DNA from: Candidatus Heimdallarchaeota archaeon
Lineage (GTDB): Archaea; Asgardarchaeota; Heimdallarchaeia; JABLTI01
Reading direction: 5' to 3'
Length of the DNA: 64,000 nucleotides
Assembly (NCBI GenBank): GCA_019894765.1
Contig: JAGXNT010000022.1
Span: 1-64,000, forward strand
This document shows, piece by piece, positions 53,059 through 62,651 of this stretch. The notes beneath the pieces were generated by a model. That model was not told where the DNA came from. It saw only the letters and a list, made by a program, of their open reading frames with translations, and made no database searches. Position 1 is the stretch's first letter. Each line of letters opens with the position of its first letter. A program made the position numbers and the translations under genes.

Positions 53059-54225
53059 CTAGCTTCTTTTTATTGAACCTTTGATTTTTGGGAATGTTAA
53101 ACCACAAGTATCACAAGTTTCCCATACAAGTCCATCAATTAGATCACCAGTATTATATCGAATAAAGATTGTTCCTCGCCAATCAATATGACTGAAACAT
53201 AAATATCCTGGTTCTCCTTCTTCTACTGGTTCTAATGATTTTTTATCTAAAACTTCCCAGTGGAAATATCGGGGATTTAGGTGAATACCAGTGTTTTCTG
53301 AACATTCGTAGAATGTGCCTTTTGTACGGTTATTTGTATAGCTTTCAACGATTTTAGGTGATGATCCTAATTCCGCAAAAAGTTTCTTAATTTCAGCTTC
53401 CATCTCTGGTAATAACGGTTCACCTGTTAATAAACAGACTTTGAAACTGCTAATTTTGTTCATTTCCTTTTTACTCAATTTTTCTAAGGCTGATGTTAAC
53501 CACTTTTTAGTTAATGTAGGTGTGCCTAAAAACATCTCAAAAGTAATATTGTTTGTTAATTTGAACTGCTCTTTTAGAGGTGTTTGTTTATCATCACAAG
53601 TAAAGAAAGTTCCACCACCAACTGAGAGAGGTGCCCATACACTTTGGAAAAAGCTGATTGAAGGTGATGCTGGCATTATGTTAAAAACCTCCCAGTTTGC
53701 TCTAAAGCCTGTCATATACAAATGTGCTACGATCTCTGGAATATTAACTTGTAAATCACGTTTAGTATAAGCTATCAATGCATGTTGTTTAGAACCACTT
53801 GTATTGTGAAAGTGTACAGGTAACCACTCATTCACAGCTTCCATTGTGATACGTTCTTCTTCACCTACTGGCTCTTTTGAAAACACCTCTCTAAGATATG
53901 TTTTGCTTAGTGATTTCAACCAATACTTGAAGGATTGAAATGGGGGTATTGGTTCTGTTTCAAAATTACATTCCCACCAGTTTGGTTCGAATGGTTTGAG
54001 AATAAATTTTTCAGGATCCTTCATGTGATCTGATTTTGTAGTAGGAGGAATTTTCTGAAAATCTGCGAGAGAATCAATCCATTTTGGATCAATATTATGA
54101 GTTTGGAACCATTCGCGATAAAAGGGGCTATATTTAGCTACCACTTTCTGTAAATAAACAATGAGTCTATTTTCAGCTTTCCGTTTCTGCTTTTCAATAC
54201 TCCAACGATAATTATAAGAAGCCAT
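53059..54225 (-). CDS. PaaK-like adenylate-forming protein lacking the C-terminal lid
   Basis: About 388 residues. Similar to phenylacetate-CoA ligases: VVAKYSPFYREW at the start, HFHNTSGSKQHALIAYTKRD as the ATP loop, PLSVGGGTFF, VCLLTGEPLLPEMEAEI, and GTIFIRYNTGDLIDG before a zinc-like CDTCG. Full-length PaaK proteins continue ~100 residues past this point with the mobile lid domain; here the protein ends at KIKGSIKRS. It may adenylate without the thioester step, or depend on another protein. ATG 54225 follows GGTGA. Confidence 0.72.
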   Translation of the reverse strand: MASYNYRWSIEKQKRKAENRLIVYLQKVVAKYSPFYREWFQTHNIDPKWIDSLADFQKIPPTTKSDHMKDPEKFILKPFEPNWWECNFETEPIPPFQSFKYWLKSLSKTYLREVFSKEPVGEEERITMEAVNEWLPVHFHNTSGSKQHALIAYTKRDLQVNIPEIVAHLYMTGFRANWEVFNIMPASPSISFFQSVWAPLSVGGGTFFTCDDKQTPLKEQFKLTNNITFEMFLGTPTLTKKWLTSALEKLSKKEMNKISSFKVCLLTGEPLLPEMEAEIKKLFAELGSSPKIVESYTNNRTKGTFYECSENTGIHLNPRYFHWEVLDKKSLEPVEEGEPGYLCFSHIDWRGTIFIRYNTGDLIDGLVWETCDTCGLTFPKIKGSIKRS

Positions 54226-54390
54226 TATTTTCACCATTTATTTAATTAAAACTTTACAAACATGTAATGATAATTTTAATCAAAAATAAATATTTTCTGA
54301 GTAATAAAATCACTGAAAAGTAGTCAGTAAAAGAGTTTAAAAAAACAATATTGAATTGTTTTAATGAAAAAATACTAGACGGTATCAACA

Positions 54391-55428
54391 ATGGCAAAGA
54401 AAATTGGAATATTAACAAGTGGTGGAGATGCACCAGGCTTAAATCCTGTGATAGCAGGTTATACAAGAACTGCCATAAAGAATGGTTATGAGGTTTTAGG
54501 TTTTCTTGACGGATGGAAGGGATTAATTGAAGGAGAATATGAAAAACTAACCTTAAATCGCGTAAACGAAATTGTCCAAGAAGGTGGAACGATATTAGGA
54601 TCATCCAGGACTAATCCACGAAAAGAAGCAAAAGGATTTGAGAGAATTTTTGATACATTGAAGAAATTAGATGTGTATGCTTTTGCTGCTTGTGGTGGCG
54701 ATGATACACTTGGTGTTGCAAAGGAACTCAACGAGAAAGGAGCAAAGGTTGTTGGTGTACCCAAAACTATTGATAATGATCTTGAAGCAACAGATCAAAC
54801 TTTTGGGTTCGATACCTCAATTAATGTCGCAATGGATGCTATTGATCGATTGCGAACGACTGCTCGATCACACCATCGAGTTTTTGTTTTGGAATTAATG
54901 GGGAGACATTCAGGATGGATTGCTTTAGAAGCAGGGATGGCTGGAAATGCCACTGCGATTGTTATTCCTGAATTCGATTATCCTCTCGATGAGTTATGTG
55001 AATTATTAAAGAGACGACATAAAGGAACTCGTACTTATAGTATTATTGTAGTAGCAGAAGGGGTAGTCTTTTCTGAAATGAAGGAAAAAATCGAAAAAGC
55101 TGGTAAAGATTCTTTTGGCAATGTTATTCTAGCAGACTTGAAAGTAGGAGAATTCTTGGCAGATGAAATAAAAGATCGAACTGGTTTGCCTGTCAGAGCG
55201 GTAACATTAGGTCATATACAAAGAGGTGGACCTCCCAGTGCATATGATCGATTTTTAGGATTAAGATATGGTGCAAAAGCTGCTGATTTAATTCATACTG
55301 GAAAGTTCGGTCGCATGGCAAGTCTCCAAGGAACAAAAATTGTGGATGTTCCAATCGAAAAAGCTGTAGCTAAACGAAAAGTCGTATCCAAAGAATTGTG
55401 GTTACTCGCGAAATCATTTTTTGGATAG
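54391..55428 (+). CDS. pfkA: 6-phosphofructokinase, PPi-type by residues
   Basis: 345 residues. ILTSGGDAPGLNPVI binds phosphate donor, PKTIDND is the fructose-6-phosphate active-site loop, VLELMGRHSGWIA and LGHIQRGGPPSAYDR follow. The two donor-specificity positions are Asp105 (GGDDT, where ATP enzymes have GGDGS) and Lys125 (PKTIDND, where ATP enzymes have PGTIDND). Both agree with pyrophosphate dependence. Together with PPDK this would make glycolysis reversible at this step. The length is that of short-type PFKs. Confidence 0.92.
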   Translation: MAKKIGILTSGGDAPGLNPVIAGYTRTAIKNGYEVLGFLDGWKGLIEGEYEKLTLNRVNEIVQEGGTILGSSRTNPRKEAKGFERIFDTLKKLDVYAFAACGGDDTLGVAKELNEKGAKVVGVPKTIDNDLEATDQTFGFDTSINVAMDAIDRLRTTARSHHRVFVLELMGRHSGWIALEAGMAGNATAIVIPEFDYPLDELCELLKRRHKGTRTYSIIVVAEGVVFSEMKEKIEKAGKDSFGNVILADLKVGEFLADEIKDRTGLPVRAVTLGHIQRGGPPSAYDRFLGLRYGAKAADLIHTGKFGRMASLQGTKIVDVPIEKAVAKRKVVSKELWLLAKSFFG

Positions 55429-55576
55429 CTTTTTCTTTTTTCTTCTCATATATCCAAGGGTTTATAGGTTTAGTTGTATTTGTATGTAATTGTATGTAGA
55501 TTAGTCTTTTTAATTAATGAGATTAAGATATAGTTAGTTAAAGTCTTACACTAAAAGAAAAAAGAGGACGCCTTTC

Positions 55577-57004
55577 ATGATAATAGTATATGATACAGAA
55601 CAACCAGATAGTAAACCGCTCACATTAAATGTTATAGACACTCACACACATCTAGGAAAAGAGGAAACAGTTAGGGGAAAAGGAAAAGAATTTCGAATCA
55701 TAAGACCAAAAGATCATTTAGATTTTTATGAAAAGCTAAAGTATGACGTTCATAAGAGAGTAACAGCTTATCCTGAGGATTACGCATACACTTTACCTGA
55801 AAATCCAAAAGAGTTTAGTTTACCAGCAACAGAACTGCAAAAATTAATCTTTAAAGAAAAAAGAACCACACAGAATATAGGTTGGTTTGCTGATAAAATC
55901 GTTACTTTTCCTTTACATGATATTTTACAATCAAAAACTGATCCACATTTTAGACAATCAAATAATTATATACTTACAAGAGCTCAAACCTTGGAATATG
56001 GCTCTAGACTTGTTCCTTTTTGTAGAGTGAATCCTAGTGATGAAGAGAAAGCTGTTGATGAGATCAAGCGCTGCGTTGATTATGGAGCAAGAGGATTAAA
56101 ACTTCATCCATTATCTGAAGAATGGATTGAAGAAATCGTAAGTGACAAAGTCATTGATGTTGTGAGAACAGCAATTGAACATAAACTTCCTGTGCTCTTC
56201 GATTGTCAAAATTACAAAACAGCTCAAGAAATCCATCAAGTAGGAATGGAGGTTCGAGCACAAAGTAATGTTAAGGATTTCACTTTAATAGTTGGTCATT
56301 TCGGTTTTGATTATCTAACTCCTGGAATGTTTGAAATTTTAAGTGATCCAAATATAAAAACTGAAACATCAGGAATGCGTGGTGACGACTGCGAAGTTTT
56401 TTATAAAAATTGTATAGATCTTGTAGATGATTGGCATTTTTCAACTATGTATGGTTCTGATCATAGTTATTTCAGTGTACCACAAGCAAGCGATCACATT
56501 ACATTTCTGTTATCAAATACTGCCAAAGAGTTAGGAATTACATTTGAACATATCAGACACATTTTAGGAATCAATGCTTTGAGAATTTTGAAGATTTATT
56601 GGCCAACAAAAGTAATTGATAGAAAGGGCATTAGTAAATCAAAAGTTGTGTGGGAAGATTTTAACAAAATAATAGATTGCACTCATTATGAGGATTTAGC
56701 AAAAACTGTAACAGCATTATCTGAGATTTCTGGTGTATATTTCAACACAGATTCGTTATTTGATCCTACTGGAGAAAATGTCTATGAGGAACTATTTATT
56801 CTCAACATTTTTGCAGACATAATAGATCTTCGACGTAGTTTTGTTGTGCAGAACACGGATGAGAACAAGCTTAAAGTTTCAGAAATTACCAAACTTATGG
56901 ATTATGCTTCTAAAATAACTCAGATTCTAGAAGAAGAAGACGAGACATATCCATTTACACAACAATATTTGTTTGATTATTTATTACATCAAAAACCAAA
57001 ATGA
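55577..57004 (+). CDS. Amidohydrolase-family (Amidohydro_2) protein
   Basis: 475 residues, ATG with GAGGA upstream. The metal-dependent TIM barrel shows VIDTHTHLG, RGLKLHPLSEEWI with a lysine in the barrel, LIVGHFGFDY and MYGSDHSYFS with the metal-binding Asp, plus a helical C-terminal extension (~110 residues). Such enzymes hydrolyse or decarboxylate amide/ester/carboxyl substrates. The next gene is an amidoligase 34 bp away on the same strand, so the pair may make and break one product. Confidence 0.78.
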   Translation: MIIVYDTEQPDSKPLTLNVIDTHTHLGKEETVRGKGKEFRIIRPKDHLDFYEKLKYDVHKRVTAYPEDYAYTLPENPKEFSLPATELQKLIFKEKRTTQNIGWFADKIVTFPLHDILQSKTDPHFRQSNNYILTRAQTLEYGSRLVPFCRVNPSDEEKAVDEIKRCVDYGARGLKLHPLSEEWIEEIVSDKVIDVVRTAIEHKLPVLFDCQNYKTAQEIHQVGMEVRAQSNVKDFTLIVGHFGFDYLTPGMFEILSDPNIKTETSGMRGDDCEVFYKNCIDLVDDWHFSTMYGSDHSYFSVPQASDHITFLLSNTAKELGITFEHIRHILGINALRILKIYWPTKVIDRKGISKSKVVWEDFNKIIDCTHYEDLAKTVTALSEISGVYFNTDSLFDPTGENVYEELFILNIFADIIDLRRSFVVQNTDENKLKVSEITKLMDYASKITQILEEEDETYPFTQQYLFDYLLHQKPK

Positions 57005-57038
57005 GAACATTAAAACCTAAAACAAGTAAGTGAAAAAA

Positions 57039-60000
57039 ATGAGTAATCCCCCCAATAAAATTCCACCAACAACAAAAGCCAAAGCTTTACGTAAATTGGC
57101 TTTTACACATGGAATTGAGGTTGAGAATTTCATTACAAATAAAAGAGGGGATATACTCGAAGATGGGAAAGAATTAGTTGCTGTTTGGGATCAAATGTTT
57201 AATGGAGCACTAAATTATCTAAAATCCCTAACAAGCAGTTCAACAAACGTACCTGAATATATTCGAAGAAAAATAAAAAGAGTAACACGAAAAGATGTTG
57301 AAAGACACGGAAAAATTATCAGATATGTCCAGATTCAATACCTCTTTAATGGCAAATCAATAGATATCAACGTTTTTGGACCGGACCCAAATATCTCTCA
57401 AATTACTTGGTTACTCGAGTTAGTTACTCCACCTTGTGAATACTTAGAGGAACTTGATTGGTGGATTAATACCCTCTACTTAGCAGCATCTAAATCCATA
57501 GCGTCAGGATATCAAATACAACCTTTAGGTTTTAATCCCTATCAAACAGAGTATCGAGCAGGAGTAACTTGTGGGGAACACCATCATCTTGGTGGTTTTA
57601 AGAGTGTAAATGAGAAGAAAGCAGCATACAATATGATAAGAGCATATATACCACATTTAATAGCACTCTCAAATACCTCACCATTTATCGATGGAAAACC
57701 AGATGGTAGGACTATTCTGAAAAAAGGAGATGATGGGCGAACCTTAATTCTTGCACCGGATTGTGTCAGGAGCCATAGATTAAAAGAAAATTCCGGGCAG
57801 CTTGGACCAAATATTCCTGAGTATTTACCATATGTCGGACCATCTTTTACCAGGCAGCAATTTTCAAGATATGTAAGAAAAGAAATACCAGATGATCGAT
57901 ACGTAGATGCATTTCCGTTTACCTCATATGATACTATTGAATGTCGATTTTTTGATGCTCAATATGATCAGAATATAAGGAAATCGATAATTATATTGCT
58001 TCAAGCACTTGCATTAAAAGCCATCAAACTTACTCGAGCAGGAAAAGTACTGCCAGATGTTAAAGGCAATACTTTGTATGAGCATCGTAAAAGAGCAGTA
58101 AATTTTGGTATGTTTGCAAAATTCCAAGGAGATCCTAGTATCGAATCCTCAGGTGGGGAATTTGTAAAACACTACAATCATAATCCCGAAACCGGCGGAC
58201 CTCCAGGGAAAATCTACGAATCATTAAGATCATTATTGATTTGGTTAAAGCCTGAATTCCGGGATTTAAGAGTAAATGAAAACGATCTTACATCCATTTT
58301 AATTATGTTATGGGGAACAGCAAGAATTGCTCCTCCTATCTCTTCTGCAACATATATGTTTTATTTGTTTGAAAATAACCATGGCAATATTGCTAGTGTA
58401 ATAAATTCATTAGCTTTAATCAATGGTAAACCCCGCAAATCATTTACTGAAGTCTTAGGTAGACCTCAATATTCAATGGCAGACCTAATTTCAACGAATG
58501 TCGCTAAACCTGTACACACAACAGATACAACTAGAAGTTCCTTAGCCAGAAAATTACAATTAGAATCAAGGCAAAGACGCAAAAAAATAATGGTGAAAGA
58601 AAAAGCTAGATTGCAAGTAAAACAAAGTATTAAGACAAAAATGATTCGAGATAAAGTGAAAAAAGAAAGAAAAATAGAAAAGAAACGGCAAGATCGTTTA
58701 AGACAACTTGAAAAGGCTAAGAAACCCCCACCAAAGCCTGTGAGAGCAACTTCTGACACAAGATCATCATCAAGTATTTACCGAACACGAATTCCTGTTA
58801 GTCAAAGTAGAGTTGCACCAAGAAAAACAGTTCCAATAAAAACTACAAAAAGAACTTCTCCATCAAAACCAACTCAAAAACCAACTACTAAGAAAGTCTC
58901 AATTAAAGCTAAGCCAACAAATAGAAAACCAACCAAAAAAGCGGTAGCAAAAAGAGCACCACCAGTAAAACATACTGTAAGTAAGCAAACCAGTCAAAAG
59001 AAAGTTCTTACAACAACTGCTATTTCAAATAGATCTAATTCAATTCAAACCACTGGGAAGAAGCCCGTGCAAGCAGCATATGCTTCAACGGCTTCCAGAA
59101 GTGCTTATTCAAGAAGACAGATTTCAATTCCAAAACCAACGATTGCAAAGCGAACAACAACGAAAAGTGTTACTCGAAAACAGATTACACCAAAGAAAGC
59201 AACTGCTTCTACAAAAGCTGTTTCTGCACAGACCATACTTCAATATGAGTCATATCGAGACACTAAATTCATAAAAAGTTTAACCATTTCAAATATGTCC
59301 TCAAGAATTGATTATGGTACTATTGTCCCTGTCATCAAAATGAAATGGAGAAAATCAATTATCCAATCTATGGTTACTTATCCAATAATAGTTGAAGCTC
59401 AAGTTTCCTCACTCGATAAAAGAAGTAGCTTCAAAACAAAAGCATTTCAAGAAACTATTAAACTAGAGAAATCATCCTTACGGGATACTTGTTACTTACC
59501 AATTCCAATTGATATAAACAGTTCAACTGGAGAGTTTCAAGTAAAGTTCATTGTAAGAGATGGGAAAAAGAGAAATATTTTGGGAACAGAGTATCGAACT
59601 TTTAGTCGAACAAAAATATCAAGTGATAAAAAACATCAAATTACTCGATTAAGCATTCCACCAAACCAAGTTGGTGATTCAAAAGTTAATATTACAATTA
59701 ATGCTTCAAAGAAGAATTCTCGAGGAAAGATCACTTTGTGGGGTATTTCCCAAAGAGGTATTTTGAAATTTTATGAGAAAAAGGCTAAATTCGGACAAAG
59801 GAGAATTTCTCTCGACTTGCCTATTCTTATTCCTCCAAGCATGTGTTCTTCTCAATGGATGCTATATTTAGTTTTTAATGCAAGAGGAGCTAGTATTTCA
59901 GCATATACAAAAACATCACCGCCACTATCAAAAATTATTAATTTTAGCTTAAGTGGTAACCCACCTCTTCGATCAAGAATTTACTCGGACTTTCATGCAG

Positions 60001-60308
60001 AATTAACTCCTAAATTAATCTTTAAGACAAGATGTGAAATCAGTGAAATTGATGTTTTTCAAGTTGAAAACGGAAAAGGGATGAAGTATCTCAAAAAATA
60101 TAGATTGAAGTCAAGAATTAATAAAGGAGAAAAATTCGTTTTGGAATCCTTTGAATGGAAAGCACCATCTATGCGAAAGGGTCTCTTCGGTTCTCATAAA
60201 CAAAAATCAATCGAATTCTATTGTCGTATTTTCGATAATTTAGGAGAAATTAATGATTCATTAATCGGTATAGTTGAAACACCCGGTATTTCTGTTTTTA
60301 AGAAGTGA
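57039..60308 (+). CDS. GCS2-like amidoligase fused to a basic linker and a C-terminal domain
   Basis: About 1089 residues. The N-terminal ~480 residues resemble the GCS2/YbdK carboxylate-amine ligases: HGIEVENF, LLELVTPPCEYLEEL, GEHHHLGGFKS, PHLIALSNTSPF and IECRFFDAQYD. Residues ~490-730 are a low-complexity basic stretch rich in Lys, Arg, Pro, Thr and Ser. The rest is a beta-rich region. ATG 57039 is preferred to GTG 57030. The ligase couples a carboxylate and an amine using ATP; partners such as gamma-glutamyl peptides or a protein lysine cannot be told. Neighbour: an amidohydrolase. Confidence 0.7.
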   Translation: MSNPPNKIPPTTKAKALRKLAFTHGIEVENFITNKRGDILEDGKELVAVWDQMFNGALNYLKSLTSSSTNVPEYIRRKIKRVTRKDVERHGKIIRYVQIQYLFNGKSIDINVFGPDPNISQITWLLELVTPPCEYLEELDWWINTLYLAASKSIASGYQIQPLGFNPYQTEYRAGVTCGEHHHLGGFKSVNEKKAAYNMIRAYIPHLIALSNTSPFIDGKPDGRTILKKGDDGRTLILAPDCVRSHRLKENSGQLGPNIPEYLPYVGPSFTRQQFSRYVRKEIPDDRYVDAFPFTSYDTIECRFFDAQYDQNIRKSIIILLQALALKAIKLTRAGKVLPDVKGNTLYEHRKRAVNFGMFAKFQGDPSIESSGGEFVKHYNHNPETGGPPGKIYESLRSLLIWLKPEFRDLRVNENDLTSILIMLWGTARIAPPISSATYMFYLFENNHGNIASVINSLALINGKPRKSFTEVLGRPQYSMADLISTNVAKPVHTTDTTRSSLARKLQLESRQRRKKIMVKEKARLQVKQSIKTKMIRDKVKKERKIEKKRQDRLRQLEKAKKPPPKPVRATSDTRSSSSIYRTRIPVSQSRVAPRKTVPIKTTKRTSPSKPTQKPTTKKVSIKAKPTNRKPTKKAVAKRAPPVKHTVSKQTSQKKVLTTTAISNRSNSIQTTGKKPVQAAYASTASRSAYSRRQISIPKPTIAKRTTTKSVTRKQITPKKATASTKAVSAQTILQYESYRDTKFIKSLTISNMSSRIDYGTIVPVIKMKWRKSIIQSMVTYPIIVEAQVSSLDKRSSFKTKAFQETIKLEKSSLRDTCYLPIPIDINSSTGEFQVKFIVRDGKKRNILGTEYRTFSRTKISSDKKHQITRLSIPPNQVGDSKVNITINASKKNSRGKITLWGISQRGILKFYEKKAKFGQRRISLDLPILIPPSMCSSQWMLYLVFNARGASISAYTKTSPPLSKIINFSLSGNPPLRSRIYSDFHAELTPKLIFKTRCEISEIDVFQVENGKGMKYLKKYRLKSRINKGEKFVLESFEWKAPSMRKGLFGSHKQKSIEFYCRIFDNLGEINDSLIGIVETPGISVFKK

Positions 60309-60377
60309 TTTCATCCACTCAATAGCCTTCATTTCTACATTCTTTTGCTTTTCTTCAAAAAAGTTAAATACAATTGC

Positions 60378-60439
60378 CTATGCAGAGAGGCATAGCTATT
60401 TGCTCTAGCGATTTTTCTCTGCAGTTCTCGAGAGAAAAA
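60378..60439 (+). promoter_or_regulatory. Two hairpins in the metG leader
   Basis: CTATGC (60378-60383) pairs with GCATAG (60390-60395), and TTTTTCTCT (60412-60420) pairs perfectly with AGAGAAAAA (60431-60439). The second ends directly before the ribosome site AGGAG at 60442-60446. This could be a translation-control leader; no T-box or known riboswitch core is seen. Confidence 0.4.
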
Positions 60440-60456
60440 ATAGGAGTGTGATTATA

Positions 60457-62583
60457 GTGTTGGAAGATAAGAAAAGATATCTAATTACAAGCGCCTTGCC
60501 TTATGTCAACACTGTGAAACATCTCGGGAACTTAGTTTCCTCATTGTTGCCTGCGGATATTTTCGCAAGATATCTAAGGCAAAGAGGAGAAGAAGTTCTA
60601 GCAGTATGTGGAACAGACGATCATGGTACCCCCGCAGAGGTTTCTGCTTTAGAAGCGGGAATGCCAGTAGAGAAATACGTTGAGCAAATGTCCATGAAGC
60701 AAAAAGAAATCTATGAGCGGTTCGGCCTTTCCTATGACTTATTTAGTAGAACACATACACAAGAAAATACTGAATTGACACAAGATCTCTTTCTAAAGTT
60801 ACATAAGAATGGATTCATCAAAGAACAAGAAGTACAATCTTTGTTTTGTATAAATTGCCAAAGAAACTTACCCGACAGATATGTTGTTGGAACTTGTCCT
60901 AATTGTAAATATGAGCATGCTCGTGGAGATCAATGTGAAAATTGTTCTAAAGTATTAGATGGTATTGATTTAATAAATCCTAAATGCATTATTTGCGAAA
61001 AAAGTAACACAGAAATAAAAAATGAAACCCATCTTTTTCTAGATCTTGGAGGTTTAGAAAAAGACATTCAAGCTTGGGTTGATTCACACGATGATTGGCC
61101 AAAAACAACTTTGTCTATCGCAAAAAGTTGGCTAAAAGAAGGTTTACGACCTCGTAGTATCTCAAGGAACATCAAGTGGGGCATACCAATTCCTCTTGAT
61201 GGTCACCGTGACAAAGTTTTCTATGTTTGGTTTGATGCACCAATTGGATACATTTCGATTACTAAAGAATGGGCGAAACTTCAAGGTAAGCCGGAGCTTT
61301 GGGAAAAATACTGGAAAGACCCAGATACATACCTCATTAATTTCATTGGAAAAGATAATGTTCCGTTTCATGCAATAACATTTCCTGCAACATTAACTGG
61401 AGCCAAAGATGGATATCATTTAGCAGATTATATTAAAGCATTCCAATGGTTGAATTATGAAAGAATGAAATTTTCATCAAGTCAAGGAACAGGAATATTT
61501 ACTGATTCTGCACTGGAATTATATCCTGCGGATTATTGGCGTTATTACATTATGAAGATAGCTCCAGAAAGACATGATACAGATTTTCTCTGGACAGAAT
61601 TCCGAGATAGTATAAATAACGATCTCGCAGATATTTTAGGGAATTTTGTTCACAGAACTTTAACCTTCATTAACAATAACTTTGATGGGAAAGTACCTTC
61701 AAGGCAGAAACTAGAAAAAGAAGATAAAGAAATTCTCTCTTTCTTAGAAGAAACAGCAAATAAAGCTGATGAAGAGATGAGAAACCTTGAGTTTCAAAGA
61801 ACCTTACTAACGATCTTCGATTTTGCTAGAGAATGTAACAAATACTTCCAAAGCAAGAAACCATGGGCCGATTTGAAAAACGATAAAACAAAAAGAGCAG
61901 CAACTACATTGAATATCTGTGCTCAGTGTTGTCGAGGTTTAGCAGTATTATTAGCACCATACATCCCATTCTCCGCGGAAAAAATCTTTGATCAATTAAA
62001 GCTAAAAGAAAGTGTTCACAAACAATCATGGTTCTCAGTAACTGAGAAAATCACGGCAGGTCACAAAGTGAAGGAAGAATTTAACCCAATTTTCAAAAAG
62101 ATAGAACTCGAAGAGATAATTGAACTAGGATTGAAATGGGGTAGTGAATCAATTAAAGAAATCCTCGAGAAGAATCCAGATCTAGATCCAATGAAAAAGA
62201 AGAAAAAACACGCCCCGAAAAAAACAACACCAAAGAAGAAGGAAAAAAAAGTGACAAAAGAATTTATTTCGTTTAAAGAATTTCAAAAACTCGATTTAAG
62301 AGTTGGAACAATTAAGACAATTGAACCTGTAAAAGATGCAAATAAACTAGTAAAAATCATAGTGGACATTGGAACAGAAGAAAGACAAATCGTCGCAGGT
62401 ATAGCAGAAAGATACAAACCAGATGAATTAATCGGAAAACAAATCATAGTCATATGCAACCTAGAACCAGTGAAGATTAGAGGAGTGGAGTCTAACGGTA
62501 TGCTATTAGCAGCAGATGCTGACCCAGAGATTTCAGTACTAATTCCTCTAAGAAAAGTCCCGGATGGTTCAAAAGTAAGATAA
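60457..62583 (+). CDS. metG: Methionyl-tRNA synthetase with C-terminal tRNA-binding domain
   Basis: About 708 residues. The class I core has SALPYVNTVKHLGNL (HIGH equivalent), CGTDDHGTPAE, a zinc-ribbon insert with CINC, CPNC, CENC and CIIC, and MKFSSSQGTG (KMSKS equivalent). A Lys-rich linker leads to an OB-fold EMAPII/Arc1p-like domain (FQKLDLRVGTIKTIEPV, LVKIIVDIGTEERQIVAG). GTG 60457 stands ten bases after AGGAG; GTG 60448 would be too close. It charges initiator and elongator tRNA(Met). Confidence 0.95.
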   Translation: MLEDKKRYLITSALPYVNTVKHLGNLVSSLLPADIFARYLRQRGEEVLAVCGTDDHGTPAEVSALEAGMPVEKYVEQMSMKQKEIYERFGLSYDLFSRTHTQENTELTQDLFLKLHKNGFIKEQEVQSLFCINCQRNLPDRYVVGTCPNCKYEHARGDQCENCSKVLDGIDLINPKCIICEKSNTEIKNETHLFLDLGGLEKDIQAWVDSHDDWPKTTLSIAKSWLKEGLRPRSISRNIKWGIPIPLDGHRDKVFYVWFDAPIGYISITKEWAKLQGKPELWEKYWKDPDTYLINFIGKDNVPFHAITFPATLTGAKDGYHLADYIKAFQWLNYERMKFSSSQGTGIFTDSALELYPADYWRYYIMKIAPERHDTDFLWTEFRDSINNDLADILGNFVHRTLTFINNNFDGKVPSRQKLEKEDKEILSFLEETANKADEEMRNLEFQRTLLTIFDFARECNKYFQSKKPWADLKNDKTKRAATTLNICAQCCRGLAVLLAPYIPFSAEKIFDQLKLKESVHKQSWFSVTEKITAGHKVKEEFNPIFKKIELEEIIELGLKWGSESIKEILEKNPDLDPMKKKKKHAPKKTTPKKKEKKVTKEFISFKEFQKLDLRVGTIKTIEPVKDANKLVKIIVDIGTEERQIVAGIAERYKPDELIGKQIIVICNLEPVKIRGVESNGMLLAADADPEISVLIPLRKVPDGSKVR

Positions 62584-62618
62584 TTGTACAATTAAGACAA
62601 ATAAAATATTCATGTTTC

Positions 62619-62650
62619 GTAAAAGCTAATAGCTTTTACATTTTCTTTCT
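62619..62650. terminator. Hairpin between metG and the convergent repeat-protein gene
   Basis: A 9-bp stem (GTAAAAGCT / AGCTTTTAC) with a 3-nt loop followed by a T-rich tail starts 36 bp after the metG stop. Confidence 0.6.
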
Positions 62651-62651
62651 A

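Noticed and set aside
60448..60456. GTG 60448 as metG start
   Set aside because: The AGGAG ribosome site ends one base before it; GTG 60457 gives normal spacing.
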